64,000 bases of DNA, taken from NCBI GenBank assembly GCA_017965425.1, contig JAGCPY010000007.1, forward strand, positions 90,494 through 154,493, written 5' to 3'. Made by a program: the position numbers and the translations under genes. The notes under the pieces were generated by a model. That model had not been told where the DNA came from and did no database searches. It worked only from the letters and a program-made list of their open reading frames with translations. Position 1 is the first letter of the stretch; every line of letters starts with the position of its first letter. This DNA comes from Bacteroidaceae bacterium. GTDB taxonomy: Bacteria; Bacteroidota; Bacteroidia; Bacteroidales; Bacteroidaceae. Positions 55,971 to 63,600 of the stretch are shown piece by piece.

Positions 55971-56486
55971 TTACAGTTTGCCGGCCAAGGCAACGACCTT
56001 CTGCTTGGTGTCCTCGGTCTTCTGCTCGTCGATCTTAGCCGTCACCACCCCCATGTTTTCAGCTTCCCAGTAGTTGCAGATGTCGCGGAATTCGGCTGTG
56101 GTACCGTCATAGACCCCAGGCGAGTAGGAAGAAACGAGCAACGCCATCTTCTGCACCTTGGCAGGCTTGTTCACGCAGTACATGCGCTGAATGGGTGCCT
56201 GGATCTGTGCATTGAGCGTAAAGTAATAGATGGGAGCGGCCAGCACTAAAGCCTCAGCTTCGGCCATCAGCGGATAAAGTTCTTGCATGTCGTCCTTCTG
56301 GATGCAGGCTCCATTGCCTTTGCCGTGGCAATATTCGCAAGCCAGACAGCCTGCTATCTTCTTCTTCGACACATTGACCAGTGTCACTACATGACCAGCT
56401 GCTTCAGCTGCCTTCTTGTACTCTTCCGCCATCCAGGCGGTGTTGCCGTTCGCACGTGGCGAGGCTTGTAAAATCAGAACTTTCAT
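55971..56486 (-). CDS. Flavodoxin-like NAD(P)H-dependent FMN reductase with four-Cys motif
   Basis: A 171-residue flavodoxin-fold protein: 'ILQASPRANGNTAWMAEEY' binds the FMN phosphate and 'LAAPIYYFTLNAQIQAPIQR' lies next to the isoalloxazine ring. C47, C50, C53 and C61 fit the CX2CX2CX5-7C motif of iron-sulfur flavoproteins, so a [4Fe-4S] cluster is possible. It is 17 bp downstream of the cation efflux gene. Confidence 0.86.
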   Translation of the reverse strand: MKVLILQASPRANGNTAWMAEEYKKAAEAAGHVVTLVNVSKKKIAGCLACEYCHGKGNGACIQKDDMQELYPLMAEAEALVLAAPIYYFTLNAQIQAPIQRMYCVNKPAKVQKMALLVSSYSPGVYDGTTAEFRDICNYWEAENMGVVTAKIDEQKTEDTKQKVVALAGKL

Positions 56487-56503
56487 TGTTGAACTGTTTA
56501 TAA

Positions 56504-57607
56504 TTACTCACTATAGTTATGATCCACCACGATGACAACTTGCATGTTGGGCACCAGGGGTTGAATCTCTCTGCTAAGCTCACGGGCAAAGGCCATATCG
56601 TCATGGATGGAAATATCAGGAACAACATCGACGGAGAGCATACGGTCCTTCTCTGAAAAGTAGAAACCGTGCACCTGAATGATGTCTTTATGGGCTGCGA
56701 GGGTCTGCATCACCTGCGCCTGCAACTCAGCCCGGCGGTTGTCGCCGGTAGCAACCGCATATACGCCAACGGTCATGATGATGCCGTGGCGTTCTATCAT
56801 CTGCATGGTTATCTTGCGTGTGAGACCGTGAATCTCGTAGGCCGACATGGTATCATAGACGTTGATGTGGAGCGAGCCAATCTTGAGGTCGGGGCCGTAG
56901 TTGTGAAGGATTAAATCATACACGCCATGTACACCCTCGAAGTCGGAAACCTCTTTTACAATCTGCTTGGTCAGTTCTGCCGAAATGCTGGATCCCAGCA
57001 ACTCATTGACGGGCGACGCCAGCATCTCGATACCGGCCTTGATGATAACCAATGAGATTAGGGCACCGAGGATGCCGTCGAGCGATACGCCCCACAGCAA
57101 CATGACGCCCGCAGAAACCAACGTGGCCAAGGTGATGACGGCATCGAACAGAGCATCCGAGCCCGAGGCTATCAGCGCGTCGCTCTTCAGTTGCTTGCCT
57201 TTCTGCTTGACATACTGGCCGAGGATGAGTTTCACGAAAATGGCCACCACGATGACCACGAGGGTCGTTGTAGTGTAATTCGGTTCCGAGGGGTTGAAGA
57301 TTTTCTTGACCGACTCGAAGAGCGAGGTGACACCTGCCGACAACACGATGACGGCGATGATGATGGCGCTGAAATACTCGATGCGACCAAAGCCAAAAGG
57401 ATGCTTGCGGTCGGCTGGCCGTTGCGAGAGCTTTGTGCCGACGATGGTGATGACGCTTGAAAGTGCGTCGCTTAAGTTGTTGACGGCATCCATCACAATG
57501 GCCAACGAACTGGCCAGAATGCCCACGGCGGCTTTGAAGCCAGCCAGCAGCACGTTGGCGACAATGCCAATCCAACTGGTGCGAATGATTTCCTGACTGC
57601 GATCCAT
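56504..57607 (-). CDS. Cation diffusion facilitator transporter
   Basis: A CDF efflux protein of 367 residues that likely exports Zn2+, Fe2+ or a similar ion in exchange for protons. Six helices lie in the first 215 residues, with metal-site Asp residues in 'AVNNLSDALSS' and 'ASGSDALFDAVIT'. The cytoplasmic C-terminal domain follows, and the extension beyond residue 290 is longer than in short CDF proteins. The preceding 57-residue winged-helix gene may regulate it. Confidence 0.93.
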   Translation of the reverse strand: MDRSQEIIRTSWIGIVANVLLAGFKAAVGILASSLAIVMDAVNNLSDALSSVITIVGTKLSQRPADRKHPFGFGRIEYFSAIIIAVIVLSAGVTSLFESVKKIFNPSEPNYTTTTLVVIVVAIFVKLILGQYVKQKGKQLKSDALIASGSDALFDAVITLATLVSAGVMLLWGVSLDGILGALISLVIIKAGIEMLASPVNELLGSSISAELTKQIVKEVSDFEGVHGVYDLILHNYGPDLKIGSLHINVYDTMSAYEIHGLTRKITMQMIERHGIIMTVGVYAVATGDNRRAELQAQVMQTLAAHKDIIQVHGFYFSEKDRMLSVDVVPDISIHDDMAFARELSREIQPLVPNMQVVIVVDHNYSE

Positions 57608-57609
57608 TG

Positions 57610-57783
57610 TTATTTAGCCGGTTCCCACTTGCAACGGACGGGCGACACGATAGCACCCTCCTTCTTCAACTCGGCGAATGCCTTGTCCACTTCTTTACGG
57701 TCGGCACCCAGTGCCTTGGTCACGTCGCCTGCCGACACGGGCTTTCCAGCCTCGCGCATGGCCTGTAATACTTGCTCTTTCAT
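57610..57783 (-). CDS. Small winged-helix-like protein (57 aa)
   Basis: A short gene that gene callers can easily miss: 'MKEQVLQAMREAGKPVSAGD' at the start, then 'VTKALGADRKEVDKAFAELK' and 'KEGAIVSPVRCKWEPAK'. The helix pattern (predicted H1, H2 and recognition helix 'DRKEVDKAFAELKKEG', then a beta wing) fits a minimal winged-helix DNA-binding fold. It ends 2 bp before the CDF start codon and has its own -7 box, so it may regulate this small operon. I know of similar short proteins in Bacteroidota but no tested function. Confidence 0.75.
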   Translation of the reverse strand: MKEQVLQAMREAGKPVSAGDVTKALGADRKEVDKAFAELKKEGAIVSPVRCKWEPAK

Positions 57784-57832
57784 AGTTGTTTACTTGTTTA
57801 GTGGTTTGTGAATGATCGCTTAAAAGCAGTTG

Positions 57833-57840
57833 CAAATATA
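57833..57840 (-). promoter_or_regulatory. -7 box upstream of the small winged-helix gene
   Basis: TATATTTG on the minus strand, 49 bp before the ATG at 57783. The sequence lies between that gene and the amidohydrolase remnant. Confidence 0.55.
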
Positions 57841-57901
57841 CGGAAAGAATCCCAAAGCAAAACATATTCGCCTTGGGACTTATCATTTTTTAAGTTTTTT
57901 A

Positions 57902-58117
57902 TCACTTCAGCTTGTCATAAGCCTCATCCATCCACCTCAAGTGACTCTCCACGTCATATCTTGGCAAGGGGACCCCCCCGTCCATCTGTCGGCCCTCCAA
58001 TCTAAGAGAAGATACGAACTCAGGCGTGATAAGGTGGCTATGTAAGTCTATCACTCCCTGAGCAAATGCTGTCGCAGTTAATACCATTGATATGAATGTT
58101 ACCGTCAAACGCTTCAT
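57902..58117 (-). pseudogene. Truncated amidohydrolase (N-terminal remnant)
   Basis: A 71-residue frame with a signal peptide ('MKRLTVTFISMVLTATAFAQ') followed by 'GVIDLHSHLITPEFVSSL', which is the first metal-binding HxH motif of the amidohydrolase superfamily (ACMSD-like branch). It stops after 'DEAYDKLK', where a full enzyme would need about 250 more residues. Downstream sequence is AT-rich and carries the promoter of the next gene, so the rest seems deleted. It lies 10 bp after the alpha/beta hydrolase stop, in the same likely operon. Confidence 0.8.
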
Positions 58118-58127
58118 AGGCTTGGCT

Positions 58128-59303
58128 TTATTCCAGATGTTCGGCGAAGAACTCGGCCAACTTGTCCCAGGGAATGAGGTTCTTTGGCTCTCCCTCGCCC
58201 ATAAGCTCGGTGTACCCGCCGTCGTAGAGGTCGCAATGCGAGGCACCGGGGATGATGAGCAGCTGTTTGTTCTCGGGGTTGGGGTTGGGTTCGCCCATGA
58301 ACTTGTAACCCTCAGCCTTGCCATCGACCATATAGTGATAGGCCGCTTCACCGAAGTAACGGGAGTGAGCCTTCTCGCCGTGCATCACGAGCACGGCAGA
58401 ACGAATTTCGTTGATATAGTAAAGGAAACGGCTATTGGCGTATGCCTGTGTGCCTATCGTGCGCCAGCCGTCGTTGGAATTACCGCTGCGTTCGTGGTAG
58501 CCGCGTCCGGTCTTATAGTAGTCGAAGTAATCCTTCACGAACTGGGGAGCATCCTCTGGCAGCGGGTCGATGACACCTCCTGCCATAGCCATAGGGTCAG
58601 AGAGACGCTGACGGGAGAGTGCCTCGCGGGCGACATGACGCGACTCCTCCTTGTCCTCGCTGTCAAAGTAGCCATTGCCGCTCACACGGGTCATGTCGTA
58701 CATCGTAGAGGCCACAGTAGCCTTAATGCGTGTGTCGGCTGCAGCAGCGTTCAGAGCGATACCGCCCCATCCGCAAATGCCGATGATGCCTATGCGATTG
58801 GCATCCACATTCTCGAGCTGCGAAAGGAAATCCACAGCTGCCATGAAGTCCTCCGTATTGATATCGGGCGATGCCGTGCGACGAGGCTCACCGCTGCTTT
58901 CACCTGTGTACGAGGGGTCGAAGGCCAGCGCCACAAAACCTCGCTCGGCCATCTGCATGGCATAGAGTCCACTGCATTGCTCCTTCACAGCTCCGAAGGG
59001 ACCAGAGACAGCGATGGCAGGCAAGGACCCCTCTAAGGCCCCCTCTAAATCTCCCCGTAAGGGGAGACTCGCGTTTCCGCTTGTCTCTGTCTTCGGCATA
59101 TAAAGGTCTGCAGCCAACGTCAGGCCATACTGTGTCCGAAACGTAACCTTCTCGTGGTTTACCTTATCGCTCAGCGGGAACACCTTGTCCCACTCCTGCG
59201 TCAGTTGCAATTCTTGTTCCATATTCTCGTTTGTCGTTTGTTTGTTTGTGCAAGCCGTGAGCATTCCACCCAGCAGCAGTGCTGTTAATATAACGTTTTT
59301 CAT
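58128..59303 (-). CDS. Alpha/beta hydrolase lipoprotein with Cys nucleophile motif and repeat-encoded insertion
   Basis: A 391-residue predicted lipoprotein (lipobox 'MLTAC', C18) with the alpha/beta hydrolase fold. The nucleophile elbow reads G-I-C177-G-W-G, so Cys replaces the usual Ser, as in dienelactone-hydrolase-like and YcjY-type proteins. The acid and His ('GASHCDLYDG') are in place. Residues about 74-93 ('TSGNASLPLRGDLEGALEGS') are encoded by a GC-rich palindrome (59023-59073) and look like an insertion between two conserved strands. It is 2 bp from the GH43 gene. Confidence 0.85.
   Translation of the reverse strand: MKNVILTALLLGGMLTACTNKQTTNENMEQELQLTQEWDKVFPLSDKVNHEKVTFRTQYGLTLAADLYMPKTETSGNASLPLRGDLEGALEGSLPAIAVSGPFGAVKEQCSGLYAMQMAERGFVALAFDPSYTGESSGEPRRTASPDINTEDFMAAVDFLSQLENVDANRIGIIGICGWGGIALNAAAADTRIKATVASTMYDMTRVSGNGYFDSEDKEESRHVAREALSRQRLSDPMAMAGGVIDPLPEDAPQFVKDYFDYYKTGRGYHERSGNSNDGWRTIGTQAYANSRFLYYINEIRSAVLVMHGEKAHSRYFGEAAYHYMVDGKAEGYKFMGEPNPNPENKQLLIIPGASHCDLYDGGYTELMGEGEPKNLIPWDKLAEFFAEHLE
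59023..59073. repeat. GC-rich palindromic insertion in the alpha/beta hydrolase gene
   Basis: GACCCCTCTAAGGCCCCCTC followed by the stem CTCCCCGTAAGGGGAG. It keeps the reading frame open and adds about 17 residues. It is similar in base composition to the ACCCCTCCC repeats of this window but has a different arm sequence. Confidence 0.75.
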
Positions 59304-59305
59304 AC

Positions 59306-61741
59306 CTATTTTATTATCTTCTTTCCGTCCTTGATATAGATGCCTCTCGAAGGCTTCATCACTCTACGGCCGCTGAGGTCATAGACGGTGTCATCTTGTT
59401 CCTTTTGGCTGGTTACAGCCTCTTGGATTCCTGTTGAATTATCACTTCCCAAGTACTTCAGCTGGAAATTGTCCCAAACGACCCATTGGGCTGTGGCTGT
59501 GCCACGGATGCCCAAGGTGAGGGGACGTTGGCCGTCATAGTAGAACAGGAGGGGTGCGATGGTGTATCGTTTGGCGGTGAACGATGCGGAGGCATCTTCC
59601 ATGGAATTTTCGCCGTGCGAATTGCTGGTGAGTGGTACGGTGTTGTCGCCGATGAAGAACACAGGCGGCTGCTCGGTCCTGCCCTCGTCCTGACGATAGA
59701 AGCCCTGTGCCGTGAGGGCATAAGTACCAGCGGGAGCATCTTGAAGGGCTTGGCTGATGGTGAAGGGCGAGTGGAATGACTCGGCACAGTTGTTGGTGTT
59801 GTTGCCGCCGGAGAGGGTGCTGTTGGTGCAATCGCCGCTGATATTCCAAGCCGAGACGCGAGTATCGTTGCGCCCAAAGCCGGGGCACTGGATGAGGAAG
59901 CTGGCATTGACGGGAGCGTCGGGCGTGGCAGCGGAGAGTTCATCCAGCAGGTCGTCGCGCGTCAGCACTTCCCACTGCGCTCCCCTTGCCGAGGCATTAG
60001 TCATGGATGTGCTGACGATAGTGCCGCCCGTGCTACCCCAGTAGTGGGTGTCATCGGTGGTGAGAGTAACGGCGTGCTCGTCCACGTGTCTGATGGTGAA
60101 TGGTGTGAGGCCACTGTCGAGATATCCATTGTTGCCGGCATAGTGATTGAGAGAGCCGTTGCTGATGCGGGTGTCAATGGCATATTTGCCATCTGACAGC
60201 GCTACAAGGCGCAGATCGAGGGGCAGGTTGGAGAGAATGGCCTGCGTGCCCCACGACTGCCCGGCATTGAGGAACTTACCATCTCGTCGGTTGCGCAGAA
60301 ATATGTTGGCTGTGCGCTGTGCATCTTCTATTTCTTCGGCAGTCAGTTCGGTTTCGCCGTAGTAGTTGATGAAAACATTGTCGATGCCCATCCAGCGGAA
60401 ATTTTTCTTCACGGATGCGATACCGAAACGCAGATGACCATCGGTGACGTGCACCGTGACGCTGTAGTTTTGAGGAGTGGTGTTATCGACCAGCACACGC
60501 TCGTTGTTAGCAAACAGATACACCGCCTCTGCATCCTGCCTGCCGCCGCTGATGAGCTGGCTGCGGAAGGCCGCGGCCGTCAGCTGGTAGGTGCCGTTGG
60601 GAACCGCCTTCTCCTGATAGATTTCTCCTGTGAAGGAATTGGCATCCCAGCTCTCGAAGAAGTTGCCTGTAATGGCTCCGCCCTGATTGTGGGCTATGAG
60701 CTGGTTGTGTTCACCGGTCGTGCAGGTCCAGCCCAGCTTGCCGTACTCAAACTCGGGGTTATCGACCATGACGCGTGCCGGATTGGCCGCTCCGATGTTT
60801 ACCTTGTATTCCATCACGGTACGCAGACGATCGCCGCTGTCGTCCATAACGAAAAGCACAGGGTGACGCTCAAAGTGCTGAGCATCGAGATTGATGTTGC
60901 GGTGGCTGTGGATGGACATGAGCAGCTGGCCCTCGAAGGTGCGGAAGAGCATGCCGTGGCCGTAGTTGTCGGGCGTGATGGGCAGCGGCTCGTGCTTCCA
61001 GGGTCCGTTCAGTTTACCCGTTGATGAGTAAGCCACGCCTTGCACATAGCGGTCGCCATGCCAGGAGGTCCATATCATGCCAAGCCGTCCTGTCTGAGTA
61101 CGGAAAAGATAAGGACCATCCGTCACGGGGCTGGTGTTCCATGTTGCGTCGTGTGCCCGTGTCATCACCACGCCTTCGCCTACGGTACCCTTCATGTCCG
61201 GCCTCAGTTCAATGTATTCTATAGTTCCATTGCCGTTCTGAATCCATTCGTGGCAATAGATGAGATAGCGCTTGCCGTCGGTGTCCTCGAAATAAGAGGC
61301 ATCGAGCGTCGTCTTCTCAGCCGGCACGTAGGTGGCGTCACCCCCGCTGATGAGCGTGTATTTGCCCTCGGGCAAGGTGCTGCTCATGATGTGTACGGCG
61401 CGTCGTGGATGTCCGTCGCTGTCGATGGTGATGTTGCCGTTGGTCAGGGTCGAGAAGTTGTAGTACTTTCCGTCAATGGCATGAATCTCCGCAGCCCACA
61501 CCTGCGGGCTGGCTCCCATCCAGGCCGCCTCGTTGAACTGCAAGGGGAAACCCAGATAGGTCCACACTTCCAGGTCGCCGCTCCGCCATAGTCCGCCGCC
61601 TGTACCCGTCATGTAGTACTGCTGTGACCTTGCGTCAGCCATGATGAATGGGTCGCTAAGGCCGATGTCGCTGCGCAGCTCCTGGGCAGACGATGGAAGT
61701 AAAGAGGTGAAAGTGAATAGAAGAAAGGTAATACGCTTCAT
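59306..61741 (-). CDS. GH43-like secreted glycosidase with added carbohydrate-binding-like modules
   Basis: An 811-residue exported protein. It has a signal peptide (1-19) and a five-bladed GH43-type domain (about 22-335) with base D30 ('LSDPFIMAD') and D147 ('TTLDASYFED'). At the usual general acid position the sequence reads 'TDGPYLF' (D208) where most GH43 enzymes have Glu. Beta-sandwich modules (about 345-465 and 630-770) and a lectin-like stretch (470-600) follow, and the end carries the 'VYDLSGRRV...GIYIKDGKK' motif. Alpha-arabinosidase or beta-xylosidase activity is possible. Confidence 0.78.
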   Translation of the reverse strand: MKRITFLLFTFTSLLPSSAQELRSDIGLSDPFIMADARSQQYYMTGTGGGLWRSGDLEVWTYLGFPLQFNEAAWMGASPQVWAAEIHAIDGKYYNFSTLTNGNITIDSDGHPRRAVHIMSSTLPEGKYTLISGGDATYVPAEKTTLDASYFEDTDGKRYLIYCHEWIQNGNGTIEYIELRPDMKGTVGEGVVMTRAHDATWNTSPVTDGPYLFRTQTGRLGMIWTSWHGDRYVQGVAYSSTGKLNGPWKHEPLPITPDNYGHGMLFRTFEGQLLMSIHSHRNINLDAQHFERHPVLFVMDDSGDRLRTVMEYKVNIGAANPARVMVDNPEFEYGKLGWTCTTGEHNQLIAHNQGGAITGNFFESWDANSFTGEIYQEKAVPNGTYQLTAAAFRSQLISGGRQDAEAVYLFANNERVLVDNTTPQNYSVTVHVTDGHLRFGIASVKKNFRWMGIDNVFINYYGETELTAEEIEDAQRTANIFLRNRRDGKFLNAGQSWGTQAILSNLPLDLRLVALSDGKYAIDTRISNGSLNHYAGNNGYLDSGLTPFTIRHVDEHAVTLTTDDTHYWGSTGGTIVSTSMTNASARGAQWEVLTRDDLLDELSAATPDAPVNASFLIQCPGFGRNDTRVSAWNISGDCTNSTLSGGNNTNNCAESFHSPFTISQALQDAPAGTYALTAQGFYRQDEGRTEQPPVFFIGDNTVPLTSNSHGENSMEDASASFTAKRYTIAPLLFYYDGQRPLTLGIRGTATAQWVVWDNFQLKYLGSDNSTGIQEAVTSQKEQDDTVYDLSGRRVMKPSRGIYIKDGKKIIK

Positions 61742-61837
61742 ATTGCATTAGTTTTTGATGATGATTTCGAGGCCTCACTTCACGTGGAGGATGATGCTGT
61801 GCATGATCCATATAGTACAGCATCCCTGTGAACCCGA

Positions 61838-62374
61838 CTATATTTTTTCCCCTAATTCAAAAGCCTCCTGCAGCTTGGCATTGCCTTCTATCTCGCGGGC
61901 ATCGTTCACGCCTCCACAGAAGAGGTGGGCAGCGAGGTGAGACTTAGGATAGCAATCTATCCAACCCGTCAGACCGATCTCAGCACGCTTCGGAGTCTCG
62001 GTCTCGTCCTCGGCAGCCGTCGTCAGCAGATAGACGTCGCGGAACTGATAGTCCTGCTCGTACATGGCGTTCATGCGGTCGATGAGGGTCTTCATCTGTC
62101 CGCTCATCTCATAATAATATATAGGTGTAGCCCAGCAGACAACGTCAGCCTGCAACACCTTGGCCATGATGTCGTTCACGTCGTCGTTGATGACACAACG
62201 ACCCAGCTTCTGACAACCGAAGCAGCCCTTGCAAAACTGAATGTTCTTGCCGACAAGCGAAATCTTCTCCACTTCGTTTCCGGCTACCCTTGCACCTTCG
62301 GCGAACTGGTCAGCGAGCATGTCGCTGTTAGACCCCTTGCGCAGGCTCGTAGAAATAACAATAACCTTTTTCAT
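61838..62374 (-). CDS. Flavodoxin-like NAD(P)H-dependent FMN reductase with four-Cys motif
   Basis: A 178-residue flavodoxin-fold protein with 'VISTSLRKGSNSDMLADQFA' and 'WATPIYYYEMSGQMKTLIDR'. C48, C51, C54 and C60 form a CX2CX2CX5C motif like the protein at 55971, so it may also hold a cluster. It lies between the GH43 gene and the flavodoxin-cyclophilin gene. It probably reduces quinones, nitro compounds or flavin; the substrate is unknown. Confidence 0.87.
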   Translation of the reverse strand: MKKVIVISTSLRKGSNSDMLADQFAEGARVAGNEVEKISLVGKNIQFCKGCFGCQKLGRCVINDDVNDIMAKVLQADVVCWATPIYYYEMSGQMKTLIDRMNAMYEQDYQFRDVYLLTTAAEDETETPKRAEIGLTGWIDCYPKSHLAAHLFCGGVNDAREIEGNAKLQEAFELGEKI

Positions 62375-62395
62375 AAGTCGGATGGTATTTTGATT

Positions 62396-62429
62396 CTCTA
62401 GATTTTCTAGATCCTCTAGATTTTCTATA
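62396..62429. repeat. Tandem TCTAGATTTTCTA repeat
   Basis: Two copies of TCTAGATTTTCTA spaced 18 bp, each containing the palindrome TCTAGA, lie between the flavodoxin-like gene and the preceding stop codon, which they overlap. They could be an operator or chance low-complexity sequence. Confidence 0.45.
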
Positions 62430-63543
62430 ATGCTATCTTTTTGCCGTCTTTAACATAAATCCCCTTTGTTGGATTCTTCACCCTCTGCCCATTTATGGAG
62501 TATATACTCCCCTCTCCCGTTGGAGAGGGGTCGGGGGTGAGGCTCGCTCTTATGCTCGTCATATTATCCAGCGCCAGCCTCACGTTGATATTACTCTCGC
62601 CTGCTTTGAGGAAGGTTCTCAGCTCGCTCTCCGAGAGTCCGTCGATCTTGCCTAAGCGTGTATAGCTCCAAGAGTTAGAGCCATAGAACAGGCATATGTT
62701 ACTGCCGTTATAGAGGATGACATCGCCTGCTTCGGCTGTCATCTGCTCGTTGCTTATAGGCAGGGAGAAGCCTAATGCTCCCCAGATCTCAAAGCCGCCG
62801 CTGCTGTTCAGCGTCACGGTGACGGGTCTCTGCTTCAGTTTCTCTACCAGCGCCCGTGTGGCGACGTTATCGACCAGTGTCACGCTTTGCGTCTGTTCGC
62901 CGATGGTGATGTACATTTTATCCATAGATGTTTCTTCGTTAGAGAAATTCAGTGTCTTGAGCCAGTCTTCTATCAACGAGGCACGGTTTGCATGGTTGCT
63001 GGCGTTGATCCACAGGGCATCGCCCATCCATGTGACATTGGGTAACAATCGCTTGGCATCGCTGACCACTCCGCTGATGCCACTCGAATGGCTCGATACG
63101 ATCATCCCAACGTGCTTGCCTGCCATCTGCGCAGCACTCTGAAATAGGTAGGTCTGCATGATGGCAGCCATCTGGCTCCACCACAGCGGCGTCACGATGA
63201 TGATGTTCTGATAGTCGGCGATCGAAGTCGCTACAGGGTCGATAGCGGGATAGCTGCTGATATCATTGGGATTCGCCTTGATGGAGTTCAGCAGCTCTGT
63301 GCCTAAGGCATAGCCGTTGGCCTCGTACTTCAGCCCTTTTTCAGCAGGCTGAATCTCAAGGACGTCCGCTTCAATCTGACCGGTCAGCGTGGTCACAATC
63401 TCGCGGCAGTTGCCTGTGTAGCTGTAATACACCACAAGCGTCTTGCCTGTGTGGGCTGGCAACTCAGCCTTCACTTCGTTATCCGACGAGCAGCTGCAGA
63501 ACAGCAGCAGAGAGAAGAATAAGATTTTCATTCCTGTTTTCAT
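62425..63543 (-). CDS. Flavodoxin/cyclophilin-like fusion lipoprotein with C-terminal sorting-type motif
   Basis: With the start at 63543, rather than the frame opening at 63600 in a repeat, the protein has 372 residues and a lipoprotein signal ('ILFFSLLLFCSC'). Residues about 30-200 form a flavodoxin domain ('LVVYYSYTGNCREIVTTL', 'IIVTPLWWSQMAAIMQTYL'). Residues about 208-305 form a cyclophilin-like domain ('YITIGEQTQSVTLVDN', 'GDVILYNGSNICLFYG'). A repeat-encoded 'LTPDPSPTGEGS' near 345 precedes the C-terminal motif 'IYSINGQRV...GIYVKDGKK'. A membrane-attached redox role is likely, but the partner is unknown. Confidence 0.82.
   Translation of the reverse strand: MKTGMKILFFSLLLFCSCSSDNEVKAELPAHTGKTLVVYYSYTGNCREIVTTLTGQIEADVLEIQPAEKGLKYEANGYALGTELLNSIKANPNDISSYPAIDPVATSIADYQNIIIVTPLWWSQMAAIMQTYLFQSAAQMAGKHVGMIVSSHSSGISGVVSDAKRLLPNVTWMGDALWINASNHANRASLIEDWLKTLNFSNEETSMDKMYITIGEQTQSVTLVDNVATRALVEKLKQRPVTVTLNSSGGFEIWGALGFSLPISNEQMTAEAGDVILYNGSNICLFYGSNSWSYTRLGKIDGLSESELRTFLKAGESNINVRLALDNMTSIRASLTPDPSPTGEGSIYSINGQRVKNPTKGIYVKDGKKIAL
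62506..62543. repeat. GC-rich palindrome inside the flavodoxin-cyclophilin gene
   Basis: CTCCCCTCTCCCGTTGGAG followed by AGGGGTCGGGGGTGAGG. On the minus strand this reads 'LTPDPSPTGEG', a peptide known from similar repeats in many bacterial genomes. It inserts in frame just before the C-terminal motif. Confidence 0.8.
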
Positions 63544-63550
63544 TTTCGTT

Positions 63551-63585
63551 CTACTCCCCTCCTCAGGGAGGGGGCTGGGGTGGGC
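63551..63585. repeat. GC-rich palindrome in the leader of the flavodoxin-cyclophilin gene
   Basis: CTACTCCCCTCCTCAGGGAG and following GGGGCTGGGGTGGGC form a short stem 8 bp upstream of the chosen start codon. It creates the longer in-frame ORF (from 63600) whose extra residues read 'HPSPLPEEGS'. Confidence 0.75.
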
Positions 63586-63600
63586 TTTTTTCGTTTTCAT

